From Bdellovibrio bacteriovorus str. Tiberius (lineage in GTDB: Bacteria > Bdellovibrionota > Bdellovibrionia > Bdellovibrionales > Bdellovibrionaceae), in the NCBI RefSeq assembly GCF_000317895.1, contig NC_019567.1, forward strand, positions 2,790,001 to 2,854,000: a stretch of 64,000 nucleotides of DNA. The letters run 5' to 3'. Below are positions 51,681-61,231 of this stretch, piece after piece. Numbering within the stretch: the first letter of the stretch is position 1; each line of letters begins with the position of its first letter. Both the position numbers and the translations under genes were made by a program. The notes below the pieces were generated by a model. The model was not told the DNA's origin. It searched no databases and saw nothing but the letters and a program-made list of their open reading frames with translations.

Positions 51681-53663
51681 CTATTCGTAGCGCAGGGCCT
51701 CGATCGGTGACAGCTCGGAAGCTTGTTTCGCCGGCCAAAGTCCAAAGACCAGACCCACCACAAACGAAAACACAAACGCCACCACAACAGAACTCATCGA
51801 AAATAACGTCGCCCAATCCAGCAGCTCGCCCGCCGCGACAGACAATAGATATCCCAGAACGGTCCCAACGACCCCGCCGAACAGACCGATCAATACGGAT
51901 TCCACCAGGAACTGAGACAGAATATCCAGACGCTTGCCACCAATGGCTTTACGCAAACCCACTTCCCGGGTGCGTTCTTTCACGGATACAAACATCACGT
52001 TCATAATACCAATACCACCCACCAGCAACGCCACCACTGAAATCGCCTTTAGCATGGACGAAATAATGCCCGTGGACTGGGTGTACAGTTCCTGGATGTC
52101 GTTCATATTGCGAATGTCGTAATTGCGAGCTTCACCGTTTTTAATCTGACGATGGGAATACATCCATTCATCAACGACGTATTCAGCCCGCTTCATCGCC
52201 GGCCCCGAATCCGCCGCTTCAATTGTCATCACAGCAACACTGCGACGGCCCAACAAACGGTGCATGCCCGTTTTCAAAGGCACGATCAAAAGATCATCAC
52301 GGTCTTTGTAAGCCGTCGCCCCTTTTCGCGGAAGCAGTCCAATAATCTGATAATCAGCGCGATTGATACGAATGATCGCACCCACCGGGTTGCGATCCCC
52401 AAAAAGATTCTGGGCCGTGGTCTGGCCAATTAAAGCCACACGCGCCTGCAAACGGTTTTCATCATCGGTAAAGAAGCGCCCCATCACCGGAATAAAATTC
52501 TGCATGGCCTCGATAGAAGGTGTCGCCCCCATCAGTTCCACCACGGCATTTTTATTCCCGTAAGACGCCGTCACGTCCCCGTAGACCTGCGCATCGACGC
52601 TCTTGATTGCAGGCACGCTGCGCGAGAACTGTTCTAAAGACTCATAGTCATGCAATTCGAATTTGCGTAAGCTTTCGCTGGCCCCTTTGGCGCTTTTGGG
52701 ATTTACCGCGCGCACGTTCAGAATATTAGTGCCCAGGGATGAAATCATATCACCAACAGCTTTTTTAGCCCCTTCCCCGATAGCGACCATCGCCACAAAC
52801 GAGGCAATGCCGATCATCACTCCTAAAGTAGCCAGGCTGGTACGCAACAAATTCAGGGTCAATGACACCCAGGCCATGCGCAGGTTTTCACGCAAGCGTT
52901 TCCACTGAAATCGCTCTGCGCGTTCTTTCGTCGCAATGACTTCCGGATTTTCACAGCGAATGCGGGGTTCTTGCAGGGTTTCATCCCCAACCACCAGACC
53001 GTCTTTGATTGTGATCAAACGACGGGCTCTTTTAGCCACTTCCGGTTCGTGGGTGACCAGAATGATGGTTACACCTTTTTTGTTCAAATCATCCAGCAGG
53101 CCTAAAACTTCTTCTGTCTGCTGGGATGAAATATTCCCGGTCGGTTCATCGGCAAAAATAATTTTGGGATTGTTCGCCAAGGCACGGGCAATTGCCACGC
53201 GCTGCTGCTGACCACCGGACAACTGATGCGGCCGGTGGGTCAAACGGTGCCCCAGATCAACGGCTTTTAAAAGCTCAATCGCGCGCTCCTGCGGATTTTC
53301 GCCACCGGAATAAATGATTGGCAAAGCCACATTGTCTATACAGGTGGATCTTGGCAGCAGATTGAAGAACTGAAAAACAAAACCAATCAGATTCGACCGC
53401 AGTTCCGCCAACTGATCGTCATCCAGACCGTCAATGTTCTGACCATTCAGATGATAGTCTCCACCTGTGGAACGATCCAACAAGCCCAGAATCTGCATCA
53501 AAGTGGACTTGCCTGATCCCGAAGGACCCATGATCGCCACGAATTCGCCCTGGTGAATATCCAAGTTCACACCCGCAAGGGCTGAAACCTCAATAGACTC
53601 CCCTTCACCGACTTCGGTGACGTATTGTTTCTTGAGATTGCGAACAGAAATCAAAGGCTTCAT
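51681..53663 (-). CDS. macB: MacB-type ABC transporter (ATPase plus permease)
   Basis: A 660-residue protein. The N-terminal ATPase (about 1-235) has Walker A GPSGSGKST, signature LSGGQQQRVAIARAL and Walker B IIFADEPTGN; the family usually continues GNLD but here reads GNIS. A membrane helix lies near 275-300, a large periplasmic domain spans about 305-525, and three C-terminal helices (near 530-650) include the GGIGIMNVMFVSVKERTREVGLRKAIGG motif. MacB-type mechanotransmitters push substrates through a MacA-TolC channel. It abuts macA (one-base overlap). Confidence 0.93.
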   Translation of the reverse strand: MKPLISVRNLKKQYVTEVGEGESIEVSALAGVNLDIHQGEFVAIMGPSGSGKSTLMQILGLLDRSTGGDYHLNGQNIDGLDDDQLAELRSNLIGFVFQFFNLLPRSTCIDNVALPIIYSGGENPQERAIELLKAVDLGHRLTHRPHQLSGGQQQRVAIARALANNPKIIFADEPTGNISSQQTEEVLGLLDDLNKKGVTIILVTHEPEVAKRARRLITIKDGLVVGDETLQEPRIRCENPEVIATKERAERFQWKRLRENLRMAWVSLTLNLLRTSLATLGVMIGIASFVAMVAIGEGAKKAVGDMISSLGTNILNVRAVNPKSAKGASESLRKFELHDYESLEQFSRSVPAIKSVDAQVYGDVTASYGNKNAVVELMGATPSIEAMQNFIPVMGRFFTDDENRLQARVALIGQTTAQNLFGDRNPVGAIIRINRADYQIIGLLPRKGATAYKDRDDLLIVPLKTGMHRLLGRRSVAVMTIEAADSGPAMKRAEYVVDEWMYSHRQIKNGEARNYDIRNMNDIQELYTQSTGIISSMLKAISVVALLVGGIGIMNVMFVSVKERTREVGLRKAIGGKRLDILSQFLVESVLIGLFGGVVGTVLGYLLSVAAGELLDWATLFSMSSVVVAFVFSFVVGLVFGLWPAKQASELSPIEALRYE

Positions 53664-54607
53664 TATTTCTTCTTGGCCCCTACGCTGAATGGCAGACTTT
53701 TGCTGTCATTTTCATATGACAATGGCTTGTACAAAACCTGATCTGCAACGGTCAGACCCGCCAAAACTTCGACGGACTCGCCGTTGGATTCACCCAAAGT
53801 GACTTCCCGTTCAACATGTTCACCACCCGGGCCAACCAATTGCAACTTCACGGTCGTGTTTTTACGTCCTTCAGACAGCCAGCTTGGCAACAGCAGGGCA
53901 TTTTCTTTTTTCGCAATCAGATAGTCCACGCTGGCAGACATGCCGGATTTGATTTTATCCGGGAAGTCGGTGGAGGCCGTGATGAACACGTCATAAGTGG
54001 TCACATTGTTAGTCACCGTGCTTTGCTGGCCAATGCGTTCCACCACCCCGCTAAAGCGCTCGCCCCCGTAGGCATCAATTCCCACTTCCACGGTTTGACC
54101 GAGATGAACTTTGGCAATATCGGTTTCATCCACCTTCGAGATCACAATCAGAACGTCAGAAATCTCGAATAAGGTATTTTCCTGAGTCACCGACTGACCT
54201 TGATTCACATTGCGCAGAACCACAGTCCCCGTCGCTGGAGCCAGAATCGGTGTAGGACGATACATTTCTTGCAGGCGCACGCGTTCTTCAGCAGGGATGC
54301 CCTGGTGCAGGGAATCCATCAACGCCACCCGGTCACTGGAACTTAAAAGCGCCAGTTGCTGCCCTTTACGGACCTTGGCGCCTTCTTCCACCACAACACG
54401 GTCCACGCGACCCGCGATCGGAGTGTTCACCACGACTTTGTTTTTCGGAGTCACGGAACCATTGGCTGTGACTTTCACCACCAGTTCTCCGGTGCTTGCG
54501 GTCAGCACCTTCCAGGCACTTCTTTCGGAAGTGCGGGAAAACTTATACCCGGCAAAAAGCAAAAGAGCGACCGTTGCCACTCCTGCCATAATCAATGTCT
54601 TTTTCAC
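53663..54607 (-). CDS. macA: MacA-like periplasmic adaptor protein
   Basis: A 314-residue inner-membrane-anchored adaptor with N-terminal helix IMAGVATVALLLFAGYKF. The first half of the biotinyl-lipoyl-like domain reads KVTANGSVTPKNKVVVNTPIAGRVDRVVVEEGAKVRKGQQL and the second half PILAPATGTVVLRNVNQGQSV; beta-barrel segments follow. The helical hairpin between the halves is very short (about 30 residues), much shorter than E. coli MacA. It bridges MacB and the TolC-like protein encoded next to it. Confidence 0.88.
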   Translation of the reverse strand: MKKTLIMAGVATVALLLFAGYKFSRTSERSAWKVLTASTGELVVKVTANGSVTPKNKVVVNTPIAGRVDRVVVEEGAKVRKGQQLALLSSSDRVALMDSLHQGIPAEERVRLQEMYRPTPILAPATGTVVLRNVNQGQSVTQENTLFEISDVLIVISKVDETDIAKVHLGQTVEVGIDAYGGERFSGVVERIGQQSTVTNNVTTYDVFITASTDFPDKIKSGMSASVDYLIAKKENALLLPSWLSEGRKNTTVKLQLVGPGGEHVEREVTLGESNGESVEVLAGLTVADQVLYKPLSYENDSKSLPFSVGAKKK

Positions 54608-55851
54608 TGTTCCTCCGTTACGGCCAACAGTCTTTCAAGTTCGATGCGACTTTCCAGGGTGTCGCGCAGACTTTGCAGATAATCGCGTTCACTGGTGATC
54701 ATTTTGGTCTGTGCCTGATCCCAGTCCGAGTATTTGCGAACACCCAGTCGATACTGTCTTTCAACCGTTCGCGACCACAGATGAGTCGCTTTGACTTCAA
54801 GTTCTTTAGCTTTTAGATATTTAAGATTCGCACCGAAAAGACTGCGCGCTTTTTCAACATTTCTCTGCAAATGCGTGCGCGCGTCCTTCAGATTGAATTC
54901 CCGGGACAGTGCCACGGCCCGGCTCTGTCCTGAGCGATTGACGGTGGAAAAACCCTCAAACAACGGAAGGCTTAAAGTCAGACCGTACTGGTTTTCCTGC
55001 ACTGTTGATTGGTCTTCGGGTTTTGCTTTCGCCCACTGCACACTGGCCTTCAAAGATGGCAAATAGCCGGACTTCTGAATCGCGGAATCAGCCCACGCTT
55101 CATCCACCTGATCTTGCAACAGCATCAGACGCGGGTGATTGTCCGTCAGTGGAGTGTTGATTTGCGAATTTAGCAGCACATCAATGTCGTCGACCCATTT
55201 CGTGTCTATAGGCAGACTTTCCCCCAACAAGGCTTCGATTTCAGCCATTGCCGCGACATAGTTCTGATTTTCCAAAGCCAGGGTGGCTTTGGTGATTTCA
55301 ACATTGGCCCGGGACAGTTCCACTGACCAAAGGGCTTCAACTCCATTATTGTATTTGATTTGCACCACCGAGGTTTGATCCTGCTGCAAACGCAAAAGTT
55401 TGTTCCAGGTTTCTGTCGCGCGCTGGGAAATCAAAATACGCAACAGAGCCCGGCGAAGAGTGTAGCGGACTTCGGCTTTCTGTTCTTGCAGCTGGGACAG
55501 GCTTTGACGTTCCTGGAAGGAATACTTTTTAACTGTATTATAGGTAGAAAAACCATTGAACAGATTCCAGTTCGCTTTCACTCCATAGGTGTCAGTGGTA
55601 ATATCAGACCCCAGAAGTCCGCCCTCCTGCTCTTGGCGGGTGCGGTCAGCAAACAGGTACACTGACGGCAGGAAGTCAGACTTTGCGGCGTCTTTTTGGT
55701 AAGAAGCTGCTTCTTTCTGTTTTTCAAAGGCTTGAATTTCTGCGTTCTGAGAATAGGTTTTTTTCAACAACGTCGACCAATCCCAGACGACCGCCGCCTG
55801 GGACACAGAAGAAATCGTCAATAAAAGAACCAGAACCGCTTTAGTCATCAA
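54604..55851 (-). CDS. TolC-family outer-membrane efflux protein
   Basis: A 415-residue protein with a signal peptide ending SVSQA and the two-repeat OEP layout: long helices (NAEIQAFEKQKEAASYQKDAAK, and DNHPRLMLLQDQVDEAWADS in the second half) alternate with short strands. GLTLSLPLFEGFSTVNR is a typical OEP strand motif. It forms the trimeric outer-membrane exit duct for MacAB. It overlaps macA by 4 bases and the upstream gene by 4 bases. Confidence 0.9.
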   Translation of the reverse strand: MMTKAVLVLLLTISSVSQAAVVWDWSTLLKKTYSQNAEIQAFEKQKEAASYQKDAAKSDFLPSVYLFADRTRQEQEGGLLGSDITTDTYGVKANWNLFNGFSTYNTVKKYSFQERQSLSQLQEQKAEVRYTLRRALLRILISQRATETWNKLLRLQQDQTSVVQIKYNNGVEALWSVELSRANVEITKATLALENQNYVAAMAEIEALLGESLPIDTKWVDDIDVLLNSQINTPLTDNHPRLMLLQDQVDEAWADSAIQKSGYLPSLKASVQWAKAKPEDQSTVQENQYGLTLSLPLFEGFSTVNRSGQSRAVALSREFNLKDARTHLQRNVEKARSLFGANLKYLKAKELEVKATHLWSRTVERQYRLGVRKYSDWDQAQTKMITSERDYLQSLRDTLESRIELERLLAVTEEQ

Positions 55852-56432
55852 AGAGTTTCATCCTCTACCAAAGTAAAATCACCCTGCAGACGAACCGTCG
55901 GCATCAGAAAGCCTTTTTTATAAGTGATACTGATCCCCGACCAAACAAAGCGACCTTGAGATTTCGCCAGCAGCGCTTCACGCTGAACTGGATCCAGCGT
56001 CACAAAGAAACGAATGGATTGAACGCCATCAGCCTGTTCACCGAAAGAGTCCGGGGACAACGAATACACCGCACGTCCATTGACGTTGGCTTCGCGAGTC
56101 AGCCAGTGGGCGCCGACTTTCAGTGTTTTACCAACAGGATGGCCAAGCAGCACAGTTTCATCAAACAATTGAACTGGCATTGGCAGATTAAAAGTGAACT
56201 TTTTAAGCCCGTATTTATGGGTGCAAGCCTTGATACGCAAACGGGTTTGCACTTGATTCGCCGCCGGCTCTGCAAAGGACATATTCAACTTGCTGCTAAG
56301 GGAATCACCGTCTTCAGTGCAAGTATCCGCGATAAGATCATTTTCTTTCAAAAAATACTTATATACCGGAGTGGCCATCGCCATTCCCGGCACCACCAAC
56401 AGAGCCAAAGCAAAATTAAACGTTTTCAGCAT
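55848..56432 (-). CDS. Secreted protein of unknown function
   Basis: A 194-residue protein with a signal peptide (FALALLVVPGMAMATP). Two cysteines near 38 and 69 may pair. The rest is beta-rich (VQTRLRIKACTHKYGLKKFTFNLPMPVQLF, VWSGISITYKKGFLMPTVRLQGDFTLV). It overlaps the gene on either side and lies between a DUF4105/NlpC-like gene and the tripartite pump, so it is probably part of the same function. No family recognised. Confidence 0.68.
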   Translation of the reverse strand: MLKTFNFALALLVVPGMAMATPVYKYFLKENDLIADTCTEDGDSLSSKLNMSFAEPAANQVQTRLRIKACTHKYGLKKFTFNLPMPVQLFDETVLLGHPVGKTLKVGAHWLTREANVNGRAVYSLSPDSFGEQADGVQSIRFFVTLDPVQREALLAKSQGRFVWSGISITYKKGFLMPTVRLQGDFTLVEDETL

Positions 56433-57831
56433 TGTGGCCTCCTTGACGTTGAATCAGCCCCTGCAGGCGCCGCCAGTTAATAAAGAAGAAATCACGAGGG
56501 AAGACCGGCAAAGCGCGGATGACTTCGCTGGATACGGTGTTGTTACGATAAAGCAAAGTTGGAATCCATCTTCGGGCCGCGACTTCATCAAACGTCGTGT
56601 TTGGCAGCGGATACACACGCAAGCCTTCCACGGGATGACGAGGATTCAGCAAAAGCTCACGATAAGTCAGCACGGTGCTGAATTCCAGATAGCCCTTGTG
56701 ATCAAAGCCTTCAATCCCCGCTTGAGTCAAAACCCTGACAATCCCCTGATTGCAATTGTTCTTAAGCAAGCTGAACTTTTCTTTCGCCGAACCTTGTGCC
56801 GCCGCCAGATTTTCCAGAATGACCAACAAAGTGTCCACTTTGTCTTTGGCCACCATCAAGGTCACACCCACCGACATCGGGGCAATATTCTGATCAGCAA
56901 ACAAACGCAGCTGCTTGCGGAAGAAAGGATTATTAAAGATAAATGCACGGGCCGTGTTAGCACCCTGATTGTGGGCTTTCCAGCCCGTGGCAGAAAGTTC
57001 AAACAGACGACGTCCAATACGCAGGGTGGTGTGCCCCAGCGGACGCCAAAACGGATGATAATTCAGCTCAATCGGAACCAACTGGTTACCAAGAGCCGCT
57101 GCGATCAGTTCTTCGTCTTTTTCAAAGCGTTTTTCTGCGGGAGTTCGCCCCGTAATCTGGAAGGAAAGCTCTTGCCCGGATTCACCGAAAATGCTGAAGG
57201 ATTTTTTCTGAGTCGTCCACTCACCTGCCGCCGGGCTTACAAGGACTCCCCCCTCGGCTAATTCAAACTTTCCAAGAAGCAGACCGGCTTCAAAGGATTG
57301 CATATGTAGATCCGCCAGCTTCCCGGTCACATCGAAAACGACGGCCAGGCCTTTGGCTTCTTTGTTTTTTAAAACCAAGGCGCGCAGGATTTCAGACTGC
57401 CCGGGACGACGCAAAGACACCATGCGGGTTTCCATGCGCGTGTACTTTTCAAACATCTGCTTTGCCGTAAGACTTAAAAGCACATCCAGGCAACCGACTA
57501 ATGAATCCGGAGAATCAAAATAGTGATGCTCGCGAACCACGGCCGGACGGTTTTTAAGACCCAGAGTCTGCATCAGACTTTTCACGCTGAAAGCCAAACG
57601 GACTTTTGCAAGAACTTTATTCACCTGCGGCAGAGTCAATGCTTCCGGAACAGATCCGGTCACTTTACGAACGAAAGATTCTGACCAAATCGCGTTGCGA
57701 TCATAGATCACGTGAACGGAGCCCTTGGCGGAATGGAAGAAGCTCACCTTGGCGTAAGCGCCAAGATTTTGCTGCTTATCAAATACAGCCTTGCAGGTTC
57801 CGTCAAAAATATGACTTTGAGATCTTGTCAA
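56416..57831 (-). CDS. Protein with permuted NlpC/P60- or DUF4105-like His...Cys motif
   Basis: A 471-residue protein. In the C-terminal half GHTTLRIGRRLFELSATGW (His near 267) is followed about 90 residues later by LLKNNCNQGIVRVL (Cys near 358). A His strand preceding a Cys helix is the order seen in circularly permuted NlpC/P60 and DUF4105 (Lnb-like) proteins. The N-terminal half is unassigned. The TTG at 57831 is accepted as start because AGGAG lies six bases upstream; no signal peptide follows it. Role with the pump or glycan genes is inference. Confidence 0.65.
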   Translation of the reverse strand: MTRSQSHIFDGTCKAVFDKQQNLGAYAKVSFFHSAKGSVHVIYDRNAIWSESFVRKVTGSVPEALTLPQVNKVLAKVRLAFSVKSLMQTLGLKNRPAVVREHHYFDSPDSLVGCLDVLLSLTAKQMFEKYTRMETRMVSLRRPGQSEILRALVLKNKEAKGLAVVFDVTGKLADLHMQSFEAGLLLGKFELAEGGVLVSPAAGEWTTQKKSFSIFGESGQELSFQITGRTPAEKRFEKDEELIAAALGNQLVPIELNYHPFWRPLGHTTLRIGRRLFELSATGWKAHNQGANTARAFIFNNPFFRKQLRLFADQNIAPMSVGVTLMVAKDKVDTLLVILENLAAAQGSAKEKFSLLKNNCNQGIVRVLTQAGIEGFDHKGYLEFSTVLTYRELLLNPRHPVEGLRVYPLPNTTFDEVAARRWIPTLLYRNNTVSSEVIRALPVFPRDFFFINWRRLQGLIQRQGGHNAENV

Positions 57832-57844
57832 CTTCGGCTCCTGC

Positions 57845-59230
57845 TTAGTTCAACCACTGATTGCTGATTTCAACGTGACTGCCCGTCTGAACCACACGCT
57901 GGAATGCCGGATCTTTACCAATACTGATATAGTCAAAGCCCTGACGGGCCATATCCACCGGGTCAAAGATATTGCGACCATCGAAAATGACCGGCGATTT
58001 CAACATAGACTTCACTTGAGCAAAGTCGGCGCCTTTGAATTCAGGCCACTCGGTTGCGATCACCAGAACATCGGCCCCCTGCAAAGCCTCATAGAAAGAA
58101 TCCAACAACTGAACGCGGGATTCGAAGCTTAGCAACTTGCGTGCACCTTCCAAAGCAATCGGATCGGCGGCACGAATGCGCGCCCCATAATAAAGAAACT
58201 TTTCAATCAGACGCAAAGCCGGAGCTTCACGCAAGTCATCAGTGCCGGGCTTGAAGGCCAGGCCCCAGATGGCAATCGTTTTTCCTTCCAGTTCGCCTTT
58301 GAAATAGTTCTGAACCTTCTTAAAGAAATGATCATGCTGCTGCAGATTCACATCTTCCACCGCTTGCAGGATGCTCATCGGGCTTCCCAGATTGCTCGCG
58401 GTCTTGATCAAAGCCTTCACGTCTTTCGGGAAACAGGAACCCCCGTAACCAACGCCGGCATTCAGGAAGTGAGGACCGATACGACGATCCATGCCCATGC
58501 CTTTTTTCACCAGATCAATATTGGCGCCGGAAAGCTCGCACACACGGGACAGTTCGTTCATGAAAGAGATGCGCGTCGCCAGCATCGCGTTGGCCGCATA
58601 CTTGGTCATCTCGGAAGAATACACATCCATCACCAGAATGCGGGATTCATCATCCACAAACGGACGGTACAGACTAATGATCAACTGGCGGGCTTCTTCG
58701 CTTTGCACACCCGCGATCACGCGCTCTGGATAAAGGCAGTCTTCCAACGCCGCTCCTTCACGCAGGAACTCGGGATTGGAAACAATTTGAACATCGTACG
58801 AAACACCACGTTCAGCCAGTACCCGCATCACTTCCGCGCGCACGGCCTCGCACGTCCCAACTGGGACCGTGGATTTGACAACGACGACTTTGTCGGCAGT
58901 CATGAAGCGGCCGATGCTTTCAGCAACACTCATCACATAGCGCAGATCCGTGGAACCATCTTCATCAGAAGGTGTGCCCACGGCGATCATCAGAACGTCA
59001 GACGTCTGAACGGCTTCTTCAATGTTCGCAGTGAACGTCAGACGTTTTTTCTGGAAATTCTTTTTGATGAGTTCTTCAAGACCTGGCTCATAGAAAGGAG
59101 CAATTCCGTTATTTAATTTTTCAATGCGCTTCACATCGATATCAGCACACAAAACATCATTGCCTTTTTCAGCAAAGCAGGTCCCGGTGACCAAACCAAC
59201 ATAACCGGTTCCAATAACAGAAATTTTCAT
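57845..59230 (-). CDS. ugd: UDP-glucose 6-dehydrogenase
   Basis: Oxidises UDP-glucose to UDP-glucuronate with two NAD+, supplying uronic acid precursors. About 461 residues with ISVIGTGYVGLVTGTCFAEKG (NAD fold), VVVKSTVPVGT, NPEFLREGAALEDCLYPERVI, ANAMLATRISFMNEL, GVGYGGSCFPKDVKAL (catalytic Cys) and WGLAFKPGTDDLREAPAL. All key residues are present. The ATG at 59230 is preferred, with GAGGGG five bases upstream; the longer frame to 59251 adds seven residues before it. It follows the epimerase gene and precedes a TTG-started gene. Confidence 0.96.
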   Translation of the reverse strand: MKISVIGTGYVGLVTGTCFAEKGNDVLCADIDVKRIEKLNNGIAPFYEPGLEELIKKNFQKKRLTFTANIEEAVQTSDVLMIAVGTPSDEDGSTDLRYVMSVAESIGRFMTADKVVVVKSTVPVGTCEAVRAEVMRVLAERGVSYDVQIVSNPEFLREGAALEDCLYPERVIAGVQSEEARQLIISLYRPFVDDESRILVMDVYSSEMTKYAANAMLATRISFMNELSRVCELSGANIDLVKKGMGMDRRIGPHFLNAGVGYGGSCFPKDVKALIKTASNLGSPMSILQAVEDVNLQQHDHFFKKVQNYFKGELEGKTIAIWGLAFKPGTDDLREAPALRLIEKFLYYGARIRAADPIALEGARKLLSFESRVQLLDSFYEALQGADVLVIATEWPEFKGADFAQVKSMLKSPVIFDGRNIFDPVDMARQGFDYISIGKDPAFQRVVQTGSHVEISNQWLN

Positions 59231-59322
59231 ACACGCCCCTCTGACAAACAAAACAATATCGGGGCGGACCTTATACTATTACCGGTAATTTGAGAACGAT
59301 GCAGAGTGAGTGATCGAAACTT

Positions 59323-60303
59323 TTACAAGACTTCGCAAGAGACATCTGCGAGCAACGCGCGATGATCTTTGTGCCACTGAACTGTTTTGCGAAGTCCTTC
59401 ATCGAAGTGTACCGCGGGTTTCCACGAGAGAAGTCTTTCTGCTTTGCTGATGTCAGCCCAAGTCTCTTTCATGTCAGACTTGTTCGCAGCACTTTCTTCG
59501 ATTCCACTTTGCACACCAAGTTCATTTTCAATCCCATGAATCACTCGGGAAATGCTGATTGGATTTTTTCCGCCACCAAGATTTATAACTTCATAGCCCA
59601 AAGGTTTTGCAGAAAGAATTGTTCCGCGAGCGATGTCATCGACGTAAGTGAAATCGCGCGATTGAGCTCCATCACCAAACAGACGAATCGCCTGGCCACG
59701 AGTCATCCACTCGATAAAACGAAAGATCGCCATATCAGGACGACTGGCCGGACCGTAAACTGTAAAGTAACGAACGATGGAAACATCAATGCCGTAAAGA
59801 TAGTGATAAGTATAAGCCATCACCTCGGCCGCTTTTTTCGAAGCCGCGTAAGGAGAGATCGGCGTGTTCACTGCAAGCTCTTCATTGAACGGCATCGGAA
59901 GTCCGGCATACAAAGAAGAAGTTGAAGCCAATATGAACTTTGGAACTTTTGTGCGCTTCATCTGTTCCAGCAGATTCAGGGAACCCATCGCGTTCGTTGT
60001 CATATATATGTGCGGGTTTTCCATGCTGTAGCGAACACCCGCGCGCGCCGCCAGATTGAAGACCACATCAAATTGATGCTGGTCAAAAAGCTCAGCAAGC
60101 GCTTTGTTGTCCTCGATATCCAAGTGCTGAAAGGTAAAGCCCTTGGTGTTCTTCAACTGATCCAGACGCCAGTTCTTCAGGCGAACATCATAATAAGAAT
60201 TCAAATTGTCGATGCCGATGACTTCCACGCCATCAGCCAACAGCAACTCCGCCACTTTGCTCGCGATGAAACCAGCAACGCCGGTCACTAAAACTTTCTT
60301 CAA
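59323..60303 (-). CDS. NAD-dependent nucleotide-sugar epimerase, probably UDP-glucuronate 4-epimerase
   Basis: About 326 residues of the extended SDR family. VLVTGVAGFIASKVAELLL (NAD fold), LAARAGVRYSMENPHIYMTTN, the Ser-Ser and YAASK catalytic motif (Tyr-x3-Lys), and FTVYGPASRPDMAIFRFIEWM resemble UDP-glucuronate 4-epimerases. The product UDP-galacturonate would follow from Ugd activity. The TTG at 60303 is preferred as start because AGGAG lies six bases upstream, although the open frame extends to an ATG at 60330. Specificity is inferred from family resemblance and the ugd neighbour. Confidence 0.85.
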   Translation of the reverse strand: MKKVLVTGVAGFIASKVAELLLADGVEVIGIDNLNSYYDVRLKNWRLDQLKNTKGFTFQHLDIEDNKALAELFDQHQFDVVFNLAARAGVRYSMENPHIYMTTNAMGSLNLLEQMKRTKVPKFILASTSSLYAGLPMPFNEELAVNTPISPYAASKKAAEVMAYTYHYLYGIDVSIVRYFTVYGPASRPDMAIFRFIEWMTRGQAIRLFGDGAQSRDFTYVDDIARGTILSAKPLGYEVINLGGGKNPISISRVIHGIENELGVQSGIEESAANKSDMKETWADISKAERLLSWKPAVHFDEGLRKTVQWHKDHRALLADVSCEVL

Positions 60304-60337
60304 CTGGTACTCCTGAGATTCAGGCACCATATATAGA

Positions 60338-60370
60338 AACGCCTCTGGCGCAACAAGCGACAGAGGCGTT
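60338..60370 (-). terminator. Probable terminator of the HD-domain gene
   Basis: A perfect 10-base stem, AACGCCTCTG with CAGAGGCGTT, around a 13-base loop. On the minus strand only a weak T-rich tail follows, so termination may be partial. It lies 66 bases past the HD gene. Confidence 0.6.
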
Positions 60371-60436
60371 ATGTGAATTCTTTATCCGAGTTTGTTCCGC
60401 GTGATTCCGCAGACATCATCGTTAGTGAGTGATCAT

Positions 60437-61015
60437 CTATTTCTTCAGCAAGCTCTTTGCAAGATCCAGGAAGCGGGCTTCGGTCACTTCTGACGGCCAA
60501 GGGATGATCGGGAAATCAAACGGCTCGTCTTCAGAAATATTCCACGACTTCAGATCTTTCGTGATCAGGTCACGAACTTCAGTCGCCAGCAAACGACGGT
60601 CAATCTGCTTCACCACTTTTGGAAGTGGGTATTCCAGATTGAAGCGTTTGGAAATAGCCCAGTGAATGCGGGATTCAATAATTTCAAAATCCGGCAGCAA
60701 AGCTTTTACCGGAGACACCAGGTCACCCACATAAGCTTCGGTCGCATCATGGAAAAGCATGTGCAAGGCGATCTCTTTCGTCGGGGAAACTTCCGCCCCA
60801 AGGCAGGAGTGCTGACCCACGCTGTAGAAAAAGCGTGTGTGACCATTGAATCTTGCCTGACGAGCCAGCGCACAGGCGATGTCTTCGATCATAACCGCAT
60901 CCGGATCTGGCTTCAGAATACTGAAGCGACTTCCCGACAGGGTCACAACCCAGGACTTTTCCACGATTTCAGGACGATTCAAATTTTCCGGCAGAGCAGG
61001 CATTTCGATATTCAT
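60437..61015 (-). CDS. HD-domain phosphohydrolase (YfbR-like)
   Basis: About 192 residues. VGQHSCLGAEVS and MLFHDATEAYVGDLVSPVK provide the His and HD metal ligands, and a late Asp follows in VVKQIDRRLLATEVRDL. This matches the YfbR/5'-deoxynucleotidase-like group that hydrolyses nucleotide monophosphates. The ATG at 61015 is used because homologous-looking sequence begins there; the frame is open from a GTG at 61063 and neither start has a strong ribosome binding site. It stands alone, closed by a hairpin. Confidence 0.82.
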   Translation of the reverse strand: MNIEMPALPENLNRPEIVEKSWVVTLSGSRFSILKPDPDAVMIEDIACALARQARFNGHTRFFYSVGQHSCLGAEVSPTKEIALHMLFHDATEAYVGDLVSPVKALLPDFEIIESRIHWAISKRFNLEYPLPKVVKQIDRRLLATEVRDLITKDLKSWNISEDEPFDFPIIPWPSEVTEARFLDLAKSLLKK

Positions 61016-61231
61016 GGGTTGGTTGCTTACCCTACCGTTTAGGGAGTTGCATGAAGAATCCACCTAACTCAACGCATCAGATTCAGAATTTCTCGGAACA
61101 GTCAAAAGTCAAAAGAAGCCCCTTTTACGGGAAGGTAACTTGAGAAAATTGTGTGCTCTGCCAGAAGCTGCCTCCATCTCTTTGCGCAAAGAGGACAAAT
61201 AAAATCGAACACAAAATGGAGACCCCACAAT

